DNA of 64,000 nt from Cryptomeria japonica (GCF_030272615.1 NC_081412.1:540222335-540286334), one strand, 5' to 3'. Shown: positions 21,601 through 31,420, counted from the first letter of the stretch. The notes: generated from the sequence alone by a model not told the origin. Numbers and translations are program-made.

Positions 21601-24600
21601 TCGGTCATACACTATGGGTAACCCCCACCTAATATGACTCTTCTGACTAGAGGTGTATCTGGTTCTAGTGATCTGACGGTAGCTTGCATTATGCAGCACC
21701 ACCTTGGCCAAGGTTTAAACACTGCAAGCATGATTAAACGTGTTGTCAATGATCACCACCCTTCTCGGCATAGGTCTAGGGTCAAGTAGGTTTAACCAAC
21801 AAAGATGCATAACTGAACTCACTTAGGAACTATTGACCATACAATTGTTTAACATTATTTTTGTTACCAGCACTAATTTTTTGTATTATCATAGAATCAC
21901 AAAGCTCATTTTTTGCTCATTTGAGCATCTACGTTACAAACTTATTACAAATACCAGCTCCCTTCGAGCAAACTTATTACAAATACTAGCTCCTTTCGAG
22001 CACCAAATTAGAAACAACAATTGGAAGACCAAGGGTCACAACTTAGAAATCCACTTTATACAACCAATGGAAGACCAAGAGCCACAACTTAGAATTCTAC
22101 ACAAAGGTGTCCCTCATGGGAGTTGAACTTGGGTCTCCACATTGAGAACTCAATGCTTTAACCAACTAAGCTCAACCCCTTGGACTTATCAGCATTAATT
22201 CTCTTAAGAAGTTACTGTTTTATTTTTCTCATTCATGATTGCAAAGGTTTGTAATAATACAACTATTTCCCTGGATTGGGAAAGTAAGGGGCATAAGAGC
22301 TACCAACTGTCCGTTCAACCCTTAAGTTTGGAATGTACCCAACGCCTGACATGTCTCTGCTGTCATGGCAATTTTGAGGGTATTCTCTCTAATGGAGATG
22401 CTATCTGCATCATGGTACAACTGTGCTCCTCTACCCACTTACCTTCCTAGGCTAGTGTTTTAGTTTTAACATAATCTAAGGATGGTAAATCTCAAATAGA
22501 TAGGTCATCCTTACTGCTGTTATGATTTTTCAGACATAGGCAATTCTGAAATAGTTCAATAAAGAGGTAAGAAATCTTCTTATTACAAGTCTTTGGATAT
22601 GCACCCACCCTAATCTGAGGAGTATTGTTTGTATTTTTTTTTACCAGCTTGCTCAACTGATTATTGGTTAAAATCCATACACAAACACTTATACACACAC
22701 ACACACACACACATCCACATATATGCTTTAGTTATTCAAGTTGCTTCGGCTAGCAGACATCTTTAACTATAACCAATTATGACATAATGTTCCTGTTCAG
22801 AGGTTTTGTTTTATTTTCATTAACATCATAATGACTACTGCTACAGCCTTTTGACTCATATATTCCACACAGCCATACTGGTTTACTGCCATGTCAAACC
22901 ATGAAGTTATTCAGTGAATATTTTCTTATTATGCACCACATTCCTGTTCAGCTGTACATCTCTATGCCAAGAGTGGAATAAAGTTATTACCACTCCATTC
23001 CACAACTAATCATAGAAAGGTACAGCCAAATAGAAATTCTGCTAATGAACTCAGAAAACTACAGCATACCCACTGATTCCACAACAAACTAAGATTCTGC
23101 TTGCTAAGGAGGGTTCTAATAGCAGAATTTTAGAATAATACGTATATTTCCATTTTATTTGTAGAATACACAAACCCTTTTCCAAAAATCATAAGTGCAG
23201 AGATTTAAATATCTTTTCTCTCATTCAAAATCAGAAAAGCAGAGATGTAAATAATCTTTCCCTCTATCTAAATCAGAAGTGCAGAGATGTAAATATTCGT
23301 ACCCAGATTAATTATCTCCATATATATATATATAAAACCTGTATGCGGGTATGGGAACTGCATTCAACTAACTTTTAAATCCTCTCTTTTCCAACTAAGG
23401 CAGATTGAAGAATAGGGAAAAACTTCCAAACCTAGCATGCACATTACAACCATGGAAGAAAAGCAACTGCATTATACATCTATATATCCCTTTTTTAAAA
23501 AAAAATTTCTTAGCTCGAGGTGAAAGAAGAACATATACTTAAAGCGTTAGGGTTTGATGCCTTAACATGACCTGAGAATTGAAGAGTAAACCAGCTGAAT
23601 GTTTCCCTATCCAGCACCTTCACAGTGTATCCTCTTTTCTTCCACGTTACCAGAAGAACCAAACCCTAAATTATTAGAGCAGAAATCTCTTTTCTGCGAC
23701 TCCCAGAAGTGAAAAAGTGAGTTGTTCTTTTCATAAACCTGCCTATATATTTCCAGCACCTTTTTTTTTCCTTCCATTTGCCCTAAAACTAGGCATATTT
23801 TCCCAAATCCGCCTAAGGAGGATCACTCGATGTGTGCCTGCTCTCAGTCACTCGGATAGAGCTTTCGAAGCTTCCCGGAAAAGTCTTTTTATTTTCTCCC
23901 TTCATTATAATTCCAAAATCGATTAATATGAAATGTTTTTTCTCTTCTAATTGCCCGATGAAGTATATCATGTCCATGTAATAAAAGAAGCTTTATGTGT
24001 ATTGTGTTAAGAAGGGGGTAAATATTTGTTTTATAAACTTGCTATGCCAAAAACACTTTTAGCGGCTTGTAGGATGATTTAAAATTGATTTAAATATCAA
24101 GGTTCCCCCCCTATCACACTTAGCTTATTAATATTGCCAAAAAGAGTTGGCCCAAGGTTTTTTTAAAAAATGAACTTTACTTTTGCAAGAGTTTTGGTAT
24201 AAAATATTCATATATTTATATATATGAATCTATACACCTTATTTATGCATGCCTATAGGAGCATGTATACGGTCGTGTATACGTACTCTCATATACATGT
24301 AATTGCATAAGGTATATATATTGATATATCTATATATGCAATAAAACATGAGCCACTGCAAATTTTAAATAATAATTAATAAAATAAGTAATGAATAATT
24401 AATAAATAATAATAACAAATTAATTCAAAAAGCAATCAATAACCTAGGGTTGTGAACCCTAAAATCTCTGTGCGGACCAGCTAGGGTCACCTGACACGAC
24501 GGTTGACGAAATTTACCAATGTCGAGATGAGACTACTTGACTCAGGGTTAAGGTTTGAAATGGCATAAGTTTTTCCTTCTCCTCACCTCCCGACCTAATG

Positions 24601-25398
24601 ATACTTTCCCTCCCTTCGCGGAGGATGATGATCTCCTGCACACACCTGGCTAGTTCAACCAGTTAGATCAAAATCTTGTCCTATTCTGACATTTCAAATA
24701 TCATTAACAAAAGTGAAACATCATGTCATAACGTTAACTATCAAGTCACCACTTTAATAGTTATGATTCATCAGTTCATCATTCTAAGCACAGTTAGCAT
24801 CATTCAAATATGCATGAACAGCTAGGGCACATTCATTCAATTTAAACATGAAATTCTAGGGCACATTCATTCAATTTAAGCATGAAATTCTAGGGCACGT
24901 TAAACATCTTGCAAGTATAGCATAGATACACTAGGGCACACATATAACATGGCGTAATCATAGCATATAAACAACTAGGGCACAAGTGGGATGTAACATA
25001 AATAAGCTCTATTGTTTGTAATAATACTGTTTATTTTATAGGCAATTAAATATTCCCTTTTAAGTTTTATATGAAGACACTTTCTCAATTGATATCATAA
25101 CCAGGTATGCCGGTTTTCTTAACTGTAGTTTCTCATTTGCTGTGAAAGATAGAAGTTATATTTGGTACCACAATATTATTAATGGCATAAACCTTGGGAA
25201 TTGTGGTTGCAGGTGCATTTGATTGAAGGGGTTATTGATCAAGTAGAAGGGACTGTGCATGTATCTTGGGTGCAGCCCAGAGTGCTGGGAATCCCACAAA
25301 TCAAATCATTACGGGACAGGCTTGACAACTGGTTGCATAAAGTCCATACAACTGTTTTGGCTGTTGAGGCTGAAACACCAGACTTAGTGGCATCATGA
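9230..25398 (+). CDS. RPN9: 26S proteasome lid subunit RPN9 (PSMD13 family), 3' five exons of a split gene
   Basis: Exons 9230-9676, 10292-10372, 11213-11409, 11604-11703 and 25213-25398 join in frame to 336 codons and a TGA. The protein follows plant RPN9 from about residue 50 to the end: LIQLYHNF and KINLLKLAHFAVIVSRQY at the start, ECKRLLDDGKSTLDSMTDID in the middle, then the PCI region with RTIPLRVIAERTKLS and a VETPDL-like end. RPN9 is a structural, non-ATPase lid subunit. It uses helical repeats and a C-terminal PCI domain to pack against other lid proteins in cytoplasm and nucleus. All junctions have GT/AG ends. No stop or frameshift interrupts it, so the gene looks functional. About 50 N-terminal codons and the promoter are not found and should lie left of the window. 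Confidence 0.93.
10292..10372 (+). CDS. RPN9: RPN9 exon (27 codons)
   Basis: It encodes DLAFDLSLAALLGDNIYNFG and ELLAHPI. The acceptor is TTGCAG and the donor GTAAGA, phase 0 on both sides. The sequence is close to the matching part of Arabidopsis RPN9 as I remember it. Confidence 0.95.
11213..11409 (+). CDS. RPN9: RPN9 exon (start of PCI domain)
   Basis: It begins VKSLLGTSVEWLYYILQAFN after GATAG and ends in the middle of a Ser codon (AG/C) before GTAAGA. It includes LVENEKKLLEKINILCLMEI, the helical lead-in to the PCI winged helix. Confidence 0.95.
11604..11703 (+). CDS. RPN9: RPN9 exon (PCI winged-helix core)
   Basis: It completes the split Ser codon and reads RPSEDRTIPLRVIAERTKLS then VEDVEYLLMKSLS, the most conserved part of the PCI domain. 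The donor is GTAAGT, followed by the very long intron. Confidence 0.95.
13004..13519 (-). pseudogene. hAT copy 1: C-terminal dimerisation domain and acidic tail
   Basis: The minus strand reads LALRILCQPCSASKCEHDCC near 13450-13510, then IHTKKRNKLDKIRLNDLVF. This matches the hAT dimerisation core, where the second half usually reads CERNWS. An acidic stretch DKSDDAFDLDEID follows, then a tail in another frame down to 13004. In live elements the domain lets transposase oligomerise. Confidence 0.8.
13660..14130 (-). pseudogene. hAT copy 1: central transposase region, frame-broken
   Basis: Short minus-strand pieces such as NGDQNLVGYIYEAM near 13930-13975 and STHLSIQQSAS near 13820 match the segment between DUF659 and the dimerisation domain of BED/DUF659-type plant hAT proteins (VDGDKPAMGYIYEAM, then HxPIHAAGYFLNP). 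Frame changes and stops separate them. Confidence 0.6.
14387..14740 (-). pseudogene. hAT copy 1: DUF659 region of transposase
   Basis: An open stretch of 117 codons on the minus strand includes TDGKNCTIINFLIAS, FLRSVDASIKV, ENVVQIITDNARAYVAAERL and the strongly conserved CATHCLDLLLEDIGKLD. These are hallmarks of the DUF659 domain in plant hAT transposases, part of the RNase H-like catalytic region. The conserved ITDNA Asp is present. Downstream (14386-14130) the similarity continues with stops (KFIYNHPWVLNLMRDHT). Confidence 0.85.
15961..16060. repeat. Minisatellite, ~22-25 bp units, in the LTR-like insertion
   Basis: Four to five copies of GCGCACTGTTCACGGCACTG-like units. GTGCAC- and GCGCAC-type words give a strongly GC-rich patch in AT-rich surroundings. 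Confidence 0.9.
16690..16915. repeat. Two diverged ~130-bp repeats, each with a TATAAATA palindrome
   Basis: Both copies contain ACTTACTATAAATAGTAAGT (16728-16747 and 16862-16881), a near-perfect palindrome around TATAAATA, inside similar flanks (GAAACCCTGA / GAACCTTGAC before, GAGTCTAGAA / GAGTCAAAAA after). In an LTR this could be a duplicated TATA-box region; that is inference. Confidence 0.7.
17026..17286 (-). pseudogene. hAT copy 1: BED-finger-like N-terminus
   Basis: The minus strand reads DPGWKYAYQ, the usual start of plant BED-type hAT proteins, then LKYHLASITHRDAKSC and EIKREMNP. The spacing of Y-H-L-A and S-C matches the second half of a BED zinc finger (KxHLAG...VxxC). The first pair of Cys is lost (FYIRC), so zinc binding would fail. 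The true domain ends near 17063; the last residues are from the inserted element. Confidence 0.7.
18060..18540. repeat. Degenerate tandem array, ~130-bp unit
   Basis: AACAACCTGCAGGCTGTAAT and relatives recur at about 18063, 18202 and 18330, with a weaker match near 18490. They are separated by similar text such as GACAAGAGACCATAGTGG and GATACATTG. The array continues beyond the insertion at 18608-19650 (CTGTAAAATTCAACC, 19658 on). Confidence 0.7.
18756..18932 (+). other. Short ORF (58 codons) in GC-richer patch, unassigned
   Basis: MAVDEQEHRRYENGSLKH opens a 58-codon frame preceded by a TATAAGG word 29 bases upstream. The composition is charged at the start and basic in the middle. I recognise no family. 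Its GC content differs from the surrounding AT-rich DNA, so it could be a captured exon or chance. Confidence 0.2.
19137..19213. repeat. Perfect-stem hairpin with ~36-bp arms
   Basis: Arms 19137-19172 and 19178-19213 are reverse complements except for two positions, around the loop TTCGC. The stem tip is GCGATGGAGT / ACTCCATCGC and the base is AT-rich. It may be a folded-back MITE or a structural part of the surrounding element. Confidence 0.85.
19932..20621 (-). pseudogene. Decayed ORFs, possibly LINE-derived
   Basis: Two minus-strand open stretches (20621-20436 and 20210-19932) are separated by frame changes. The second has a coiled-coil-like LKSRMQEIQVAEHKVIAEGD, then YYLKLGTWVSGKNSVI. 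This faintly recalls the segment before RT in plant LINE ORF2 (YWKLRSRVNWVSEGDKNS). No endonuclease or RT motif is visible. I am not confident of the family. Confidence 0.3.
21837..22186 (-). mobile_element. tRNA-derived SINE
   Basis: On the minus strand the head reads GGGGTTGAGCTTAGTTGG (A-box-like, 22162-22173), then about 30 bases later CAAGTTCAACTCCC (B-box-like, 22118-22130). That is the split RNA polymerase III promoter layout of tRNA-derived SINEs. The body towards 21837 includes two pairs of tandem duplications. There is no cloverleaf beyond the promoter boxes. The 3' end and target duplication are not resolved. Confidence 0.6.
21938..22105. repeat. Two adjacent tandem duplications in SINE body
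   Basis: A ~32-bp unit (AAACTTATTACAAATACYAG then CTCCYTTCGAGC) occurs twice from about 21939. A ~48-bp unit (CAAYGGAAGACCAAG then CACAACTTAGAA) occurs twice from about 22019. Confidence 0.8.
22690..22713. repeat. AC dinucleotide microsatellite
   Basis: About eleven AC units in a row. A smaller TA run occurs at 23319-23334. Confidence 0.95.
23192..23300. repeat. Three tandem copies of a 43-bp unit
   Basis: AAGTGCAGAGATKTAAAT-like cores start at 23192, 23235 and 23278, exactly 43 bases apart, each followed by TCTTTYCCTCT-like sequence. Confidence 0.85.
24820..24985. repeat. CTAGGGCAC repeat array
   Basis: CTAGGGCAC recurs at about 24822, 24856, 24890, 24930 and 24974. The first two units are near-identical over 34 bases (CTAGGGCACATTCATTCAAT), and spacing then loosens. 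No coding content is seen. Confidence 0.85.
25213..25398 (+). CDS. RPN9: RPN9 last exon
   Basis: After TGGTTGCAG it reads VHLIEGVIDQVEGTVHVSW and then QPRVLGIPQIKSLRDRLD, ending TPDLVAS and TGA. Its frame fits the donor at 11703/11704 exactly. It supplies the C-terminal strand and helices of the PCI domain. The exon lies 13.5 kb from the previous one, yet has no damage. Confidence 0.95.
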   Translation: MHLIEGVIDQVEGTVHVSWVQPRVLGIPQIKSLRDRLDNWLHKVHTTVLAVEAETPDLVAS

Positions 25399-27480
25399 GT
25401 GGAAGGGTAATAGTCTCTGTGAAGTATTCAGTTTATTCTCTATATAAAATTGATAACTTTATTATTACCTATTGAGTAGGTCTTCTGACATTGTTTGATT
25501 CAAGTGGAGGTTTTTAGTTTTTAGTTTTCTTGGTTTTGACAGCTAAGATATTAGAGATCTGTAAGATCAGCTTTGGAATTCCTCCCCTCCCAACGCTGTA
25601 GACTCATTGGAGTATTCATAAACTCTTTTAGGAGGAAGATTCAGTACATTAAATTATTGATTTTGTAATTTCCTTTAAGAGGGGTCTGAAAATGTTGGAA
25701 CTATAAGCATTACACAGTGGCATTCAGATTTATTACAATTAGAATTCACATGCCTTTAATTATGATACACTTTTGAAATGCTTCCCCTATTTTTTAGCTG
25801 CTTTATTATTTGATTGCTTTCGACGAAACAGAGTTCTACTGACACCAATTGTCAAAATAATTTGGTCTGCAGTGAACATGGTGGTAGAGGGAAGTGTCTC
25901 ATCGTTAGAGAAATAGAGATGCTACATAGTTTCCAAACCAGGCTGTTTTCTTCAAATAGTTTGATGGACGTGGCTTAGTACAATCTGCCATGGATGTTAA
26001 AGAACTAGATAGATATATACAGATCTTGTTCTTTAAATACGACAATAGAAAATTACCTGTCCGTTGTGATTGCAATAATTTTCATTCCCTTTATGTCAAG
26101 CTTGTTCTTGTTATTTGAGTTGGTTGAAGCCATTTTATATTTGGCCTAAAATGATAGTTTCTTTTTTCAGCTTCATTTGATTTTTGAAATTCATGTCAAA
26201 TTTCTATTTTAGTTTGGTTAGTTAAGGTCACTTGGAATTACATCTGGCCAACAATTTAACAGATTTTGTGTTCCTTAACCTATATGCTTCTAACAAAGGT
26301 AAAACAGCAGCAATGATATCCAGTTAAATTGCATGCTCATGATGTTCTGCTTGTAAATGTTTCAAGAATGACACAGCTCAACTGTGGTGTCCATCATTAT
26401 GATTGTGTTCCTTCTCAAGCTCAAAACATGCAATGGCATATCCTCAACTTGTGTAACACTTTGCACATCTGATTGAGTCGTGGTCCTTTCAGATGGTTGA
26501 GATTACTTTGAGCTTCTACACTCTTCCTGAGGTAAACTTGTACCTCATGAGAGGACGGATGGAGCTATAGGTGGTGAAGGACTAGCAATTTATTACAAGA
26601 AGCAAATGGTAAGCCCATCCAAGTTGCAGAATTGCATCCCTGTATGTTGCTAGAAAATGTTATTTTGTTGTCCTTCACCTCCACTTTGTTCAAAACGGCA
26701 CTCAATTTTAAAAAAAGACAAATTCTTGCCAAATAATCCCACCCTCATCAGAAGCAAGTATTCCTGATATTCTCTTTTTCCTTTATGATGCATGAATTTT
26801 CAGATCATGATAAGTGGATTTTGCACTAAAAAAAATCAACCCTAAAACTACATAGCTCAAAACACAAAATCTTTAATCAAAACAATAATATATTAATGTG
26901 CATCTTGTGGGAAATGTTCACTCTGGTATAGCAATCAAGGCATGTTATTGGGTTTTGGCCATTTCACCTGCTGTATTCATTGGAACTTGGGGTCTGGTTT
27001 CATCCAGATATGATGTTGGGATGGCTCTGGTTCACCTAGGGTCTGGCATACATGCGAGCAGAGATGCATTCTTGTGTCACTAGAAATATTTTTGTGTGAG
27101 ATTGTGATTTTGTTGGGGCTAATATTTTGTTGGAAGCATTCCCATTTCACTGGCGAAATGCTAGTATATGCATGACACTCTACCCCCAAAGCAATCATTT
27201 CTCTAGGCACTTACCTTCTCAACTTGCTGATTTGTCGCAGTTGCAAGTTGTGAATGTGGTAGTTAACAATCTAAATGTGGCAAACCAAAGCTGAGGTTGC
27301 TTGATTGTCTGCTGTTGTCAACTACTGGGCTATAAATTTTTAACATATCAAACCATTTCTTTGGTCCTGTCGTCAACAAGGTTTGTTCCATGTGACATCA
27401 TGCGTAATAGTAAACAAATGCCCTATTTTGTGTATGAAACTTATTTTATCAAGTTGTTGCCAAGGGGATAGCACCCTTTC
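25399..27480 (+). other. RPN9 3' region and intergenic DNA
   Basis: No second gene is recognisable here. A variant poly(A) signal ATTAAA lies near 25648-25653, about 250 bases after the stop; I see no nearer AATAAA. The 61-codon ORF at 26898-27083 has no recognisable domain. Confidence 0.35.
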
Positions 27481-27508
27481 AATTAGAAATAATCCCCAAA
27501 TTAGAGGT

Positions 27509-27590
27509 GCACCAAATACATTCTTCTATCTAGTTGGTGTTATGCAGATGCACCAAATACATTCTTCTATCTAGTTGGTGTTATGCAGAA
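27509..27590. repeat. 41-bp perfect tandem duplication
   Basis: GCACCAAATACATTCTTCTA and the following bases through GTTATGCAGA occur twice, starting at 27509 and 27550 with no visible difference, so the event is recent. Confidence 0.95.
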
Positions 27591-27956
27591 GATACGGAAG
27601 TCCATCAATTCTTCCAGCGCTTCCTTCTGAAGAGGGAGATTAAGTCTGGCTGTCAATTCAAAAAGTTCCTTAATTTTTCCAAATTGCATTTCATAAACTC
27701 AACTGCGAACAACTTGAGACATTCTCTCAATACTATATTATTCTTTAGGACAGTTTTGTTAAACACTCCACCAGTGTCACCCAATGTAGCTTTACAATTG
27801 TAACTTGAAATGGCAGCAAGTCCTCATGCTTTGAAATATCAGCATAATTATGTAGAGCCAACTTACCATACGTTTGGTTGTCGAGGACATCAATGATATA
27901 TATATGTATATCTCGAACTGATCTTCAAACATGTACCCAAACATGCAATTAAGTGA

Positions 27957-28200
27957 TCATGATGGCATACATTTCTTCTGAGTGATCAAATGATCTTTCA
28001 CCAAATCAAGGTGATTGCTCTTTCTAGGCTGATTTTTTAAATTTTCGGCCAACTGAATAGGGTTAGTAGGATTTGCAACTTTCATCTCCACAAAATTGTA
28101 AAGATCAACTTCCTCTAATAGCCTTGCAATTTGCACTTCCAAGGTGTGAAGTTGGAAGTGTCTTTGGGATTGAGACCAGTCATACTTACAACTGGAACAT
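27957..28200 (-). pseudogene. Copia-type Gag fragment
   Basis: The minus strand reads SNFTPWK then, after a frame change, QIARLLEEVDLYNFVEMKV and HLDLVKDHLI. This matches the beginning of a plant Ty1/copia Gag (DUF4219/UBN2-like: SNFxxWKxQIxRLLEE, then LIxxSVKDHLIPH). Only about 75 codons are visible, with no partner domains nearby. Confidence 0.5.
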
Positions 28201-28816
28201 GTTGAAACACAACAAAATTAGTTTGGAATGACTTAGATCATTAAACTCCCATTGGTCCAAATTGCTTCAATAATTGAAGCACCGTCTCATAGGTAGCAGC
28301 TTGCTATAGAGATGCATAAATTTGGAAGATTTCAAGTTACATTCTCTGATACAATGTTGATTTTCAGACTAGCAAGCAGATTTTGTGCTTAAAATCTTAG
28401 TTGGTAGACTTTGGCTCAACAAAAACTCAACATACCCTAAATTTGCAACTCAACAAAAACTCGAAACTTCAAAAGTTGCTTAAATTTATTTAGAAGCACA
28501 TTTTTTGTTTGAAGGTGGATGCAGTTTAAAGACCGGATATAGATTTTGTTGATCCCATTGCTTGAGCATAGTCAAATCAATTTCAATAATAAAATGAATC
28601 CACTGAGTCCATAAACGATTACAGACGTTTTCTATTAAATTTGATTTATTTGAATACAAATTGACTTCAAACATTGCAACCTTGAAGTTTGTTGTGGTTC
28701 CTCGTTAGTGGGAAGGTTGTGCTTGTAGCTTTGGTTTAACTTCCATCTTGCTAGTAGATGACAATGATTTCTACTTGATCAATTTGATCAATTTCACCCA
28801 ATTTATAGCTCTTGTT

Positions 28817-29670
28817 TTTTTTTGTTTTTTTTAAAAAAGGTGGCAGTGCCATTTAATATATTTCTTTACGAAAGTTGATTCAAAGAGCTCCTGGAGAAAA
28901 GAACCAGAAAGAAAAACTCCAATCCTTGCTCAATAATACATAGAAAGGTTGTGAAACTTAATTCCCTAGTATGCCAAAAAGTACAATAAATCTCATAACG
29001 TCTAGAATACCGAATGCCCCAAATCATCCACAAGTATCAAATGTTTTCTGGAATATGTTGAACAAGATGAAGTCCGAACCAAAACATCACGAAATCTGTA
29101 CACATTTACATAGCAGTCCACAGTCTGCCCCACTTATGCATTTATTCAACTTGAAGTCCAACACGCTTCATAGATGCTCAAATTGACATCCATTCACATC
29201 ATTCAGATACAACAAAACCACGAAACCCTGCAATTATAATACCTCACATACCAATTTTTATCATTATGAAAAAGACCACTGCATAGCCATGTGTAATATT
29301 ACCCTGTACCCATGTCCTCCAAAATTTTTTCCTTAAGAATTGGAAAAGAATCGAGATCACAATTCAGACACATCATATTAAGTTCCACCTTGGAACTTCC
29401 CATTTTTGCCAAATGATTTGCAACTCGGTTCCCTTTTCTATACACATGTGAAATAGTAAAGTTTACAAATGTATCAATAAGTGTCCATGCTTGTTCAAGT
29501 AAATATCTTATCTGCCAATTGTCAATATTTCTTTTTGTGCAAGCGTTGATAATAATAGCTAAATCACCTTCAATGTGAATATAAGAGATGTTCAATTTTT
29601 TAACTAGTAGAATGCCTTCAAGCAAAGCATATGCCTTTGCAAAGTTGTTAGTACCCGATGGAATAGAAAC
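28817..29670 (-). mobile_element. 5'-truncated LINE with RNase H domain and 14-bp target duplication
   Basis: A minus-strand LINE 3' end, 854 bp. The duplication TTATAGCTCTTGTT occurs at 28803-28816 and 29671-29684. An A-rich tail (plus-strand T-rich run 28817-28841) lies at the low-coordinate end. An RNase H-like domain occupies the other end. The 3' part after the RNase H has no further domain. Variable-length duplications with an A tail and 5' truncation are the usual outcome of target-primed LINE integration. Confidence 0.9.
29299..29660 (-). pseudogene. LINE RNase H domain (C-terminal ORF2)
   Basis: The minus strand reads NNFAKAYALLEGILL, then YIHIEGDLAIIINACT and FTISHVYRKGNRVANHLAKM. 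These correspond to the A-E-A-AL helix, the xExDS strand and the HxxRxxNxxADxLA end of type I RNase H in plant LINEs. Here the conserved Glu of AEA is Lys and ExDS reads EGDL, so catalysis is doubtful. About 108 codons are open. The rest of ORF2 was lost by 5' truncation. Confidence 0.8.
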
Positions 29671-29839
29671 TTATAGCTCTTGTTACATCCACGTACTCCA
29701 TTGGTTGCCTCGCCTAAAATCTCATCTGCATTTAACAATGTTAGTTGCTCATTTTGCCCTGTCCAATCGTTATGATAAGGGTCAATGCCAACCAAATCAA
29801 TGAGCTTCTTTGGTTTGTGCTCTACCTTTTTGTGTAAAA

Positions 29840-29980
29840 CCAAAGGTTGTAGTATACAAAGACAAGGCCATTGAGGTGCTTTTGAGTTAATTTGTTCCAC
29901 TTCTTCACGTGGATGGGCTCGAATAAACTTCAATTGTTCTTGCAGCTGGAAGCAATACAAAGTTGACGCCAAAATGTAGA
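29840..29980 (-). pseudogene. hAT copy 2: dimerisation-domain remnant
   Basis: The minus strand, in a frame with stops, reads SLFEPIHVKKWNKLTQKHLN followed by DLVFVYYNLW, clearly the same protein segment as IHTKKRNKLDKIRLNDLVF in copy 1. The preceding Cys-rich helix is partly kept (ASSCKNN). Confidence 0.65.
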
Positions 29981-30045
29981 GGGCTAACCTTTGAAGATTT
30001 GGGGTATGTGCACCCCAATCTATTCACCAAGAATTTGTAAAATAA

Positions 30046-30423
30046 AATATTAAAGAGTTCGTAAGCAAATGATATATTATCAAATTATCAAACAGTAAAT
30101 TTGAATTTTGAAACTCGTAAAGTGAATGTGATATATTGTGCAAAGATGCCAATTTTCGTTACCTAGTCACTTGAGGTTCTTCAGATAAGTAGTTAGCTCT
30201 AAAGAAAAAAACTTACCCCTAATAGTCCTATAATTGTGCAATTCTTGAATTATTAAAGAGTTCGTAAGCAAATGATAAATTATCTAATAGTAAATTTGAA
30301 TTTTGTAACTTGTAAAGTGAAGGTGATATATTTTCAATGATGCCAATTTTTGTTACCTAGTCACTTGAGGTTCTTCAAGAACTTACCCCTAATAGTCCTA
30401 TAATTGTGCATGTCTTGAATAAT
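30046..30423. repeat. ~200-bp tandem duplication in hAT copy 2
   Basis: 30046-30251 and 30252-30423 align throughout (TATTAAAGAGTTCGTAAGCA at the starts, CCTATAATTGTGCA near the ends). The second copy is shorter by a deletion after GAGGTTCTTCA. Confidence 0.85.
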
Positions 30424-30439
30424 GAAGTCTCTCACCCCA

Positions 30440-30740
30440 ACCTAGGGTATTATCCTTTGAATGCATGTCATGAGACCCTCCACACCTCCATTATGATCCA
30501 AGAAGCTATTCAAATGGTAAGCTCTAGGGTTGAGGAAGCACCTTGCTACATGGATGGGTTGGTGGAGTAATTGTTCCACCTCATATGTCAAATGGGATAA
30601 AATATAAGGATCTCCCTTATGTAAAAGTTTCAAATGGACTCTTTTGCTATATTCATGGCCTCATAAATATATCCCATTAAGTTTTGATTCCCATCTATCA
30701 AATGAAGAAATCTAACCAAGGGTTTTAACACCTACAACTT
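30440..30740 (-). pseudogene. hAT copy 2: central transposase region
   Basis: The minus strand reads IDGNQNLMGYIYEAM near 30650-30720, then in another frame LHQPIHVARCFLNPRAYHLN near 30510-30570 and GVEGLMTCIQRIIP. These match VDGDKPxMGYIYEAM and LHxPIHAAGYFLNP of plant hAT proteins. The frame change lies between them. Confidence 0.65.
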
Positions 30741-31129
30741 ACAAATGAAAAAAGGTTAAGGTCACAAATCTATAATGAAAGACTGAAAAGAAAAAAGAAA
30801 ATATTCAATTTAAATTTAAAATATTAATTTTGAGGTTACCTTCATGTAGCTCTTTGTGGAAAATGATTGTTGAAGACTATGCTTGCAACCCTCTCCTTTT
30901 CAGGCTTCTTTGAAAATGACAAGTCTAGTTGCGCTTGACTTATAAATCCTTGTTTCAAAGAAGTCAAATCAATAACGTTTTGCAACATTAGGAAAAGTGT
31001 TGCAGACTTTGTGATATTTGATCACACCAACTCTTTCCCTTTTGTGTGATCTCTCATGAAATTAAGAACCCAAAGGTGATTGTAGATAAATTTTGCCATA
31101 CTTTTTGCATCATCTACAAATGATCACAT

Positions 31130-31420
31130 ACAATCAAGTTTGCCCATGTCCTCCAAAAGAAGGTCAAGGCAATGTGTTGCACAAGGGGTCCAAAATGCCT
31201 CTCTTCAAGTAGTCTCCCAGTAGTCACATATGCTATTGCATTCTTAGCCACCTTCTCTATGCCCACATCCATAACAACTTAAACATTAGATTCAATGTTT
31301 CTACATTTTTTACTTTGTCATAAGTGTCAACCGACTAAAAAAAATGACCTCACCATTTGAATCTACCAAAAAGTTGATAATGGTGCATTTCTTTCCATAC
31401 ATCCATCCATTTGAAAGAAT
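31130..31420 (-). pseudogene. hAT copy 2: DUF659 remnant
   Basis: The minus strand reads GKKCTIINFLVDSNGEVIF, then after frame changes TPCATHCLDLLLEDMGKLD. Downstream FIYNHLWVLNFMRDHT continues in another frame. The CATHCLDLLLED block is almost identical to copy 1. Confidence 0.7.

Larger units (their letters stand above)
11704..25212 (+). other. Last intron of RPN9, 13.5 kb, filled with transposons
   Basis: It starts GTAAGT and ends TTGCAG. It contains a decayed antisense hAT transposase with a nested LTR-like insertion, a ~1-kb DNA element, tandem repeats, a tRNA-derived SINE and unassigned AT-rich DNA. Introns of this size are common in gymnosperm genes. The stretches 11936-12430, 20870-21830 and 23301-24815 show no recognisable gene or element. 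Confidence 0.9.

Noticed and set aside
21450-21830. A gene or rRNA-like segment in the GC-richer stretch
   Set aside because: Balanced base content and short ORFs on both strands, but no recognisable protein or RNA signature; possibly LTR sequence.
22118-22186. A tRNA gene
   Set aside because: A- and B-box-like words are present, but there is no acceptor stem or anticodon arm, and the sequence continues into a SINE body.
23500-23930. Promoter and 5' end of a second host gene
   Set aside because: TATATATTTCC and AAACCCTA words are suggestive, but no start of a recognisable protein follows in either direction.
26898-27083. Small secreted or membrane protein
   Set aside because: The 61-codon frame has a hydrophobic stretch but no homology I recognise, no clear promoter, and lies in decayed intergenic DNA.
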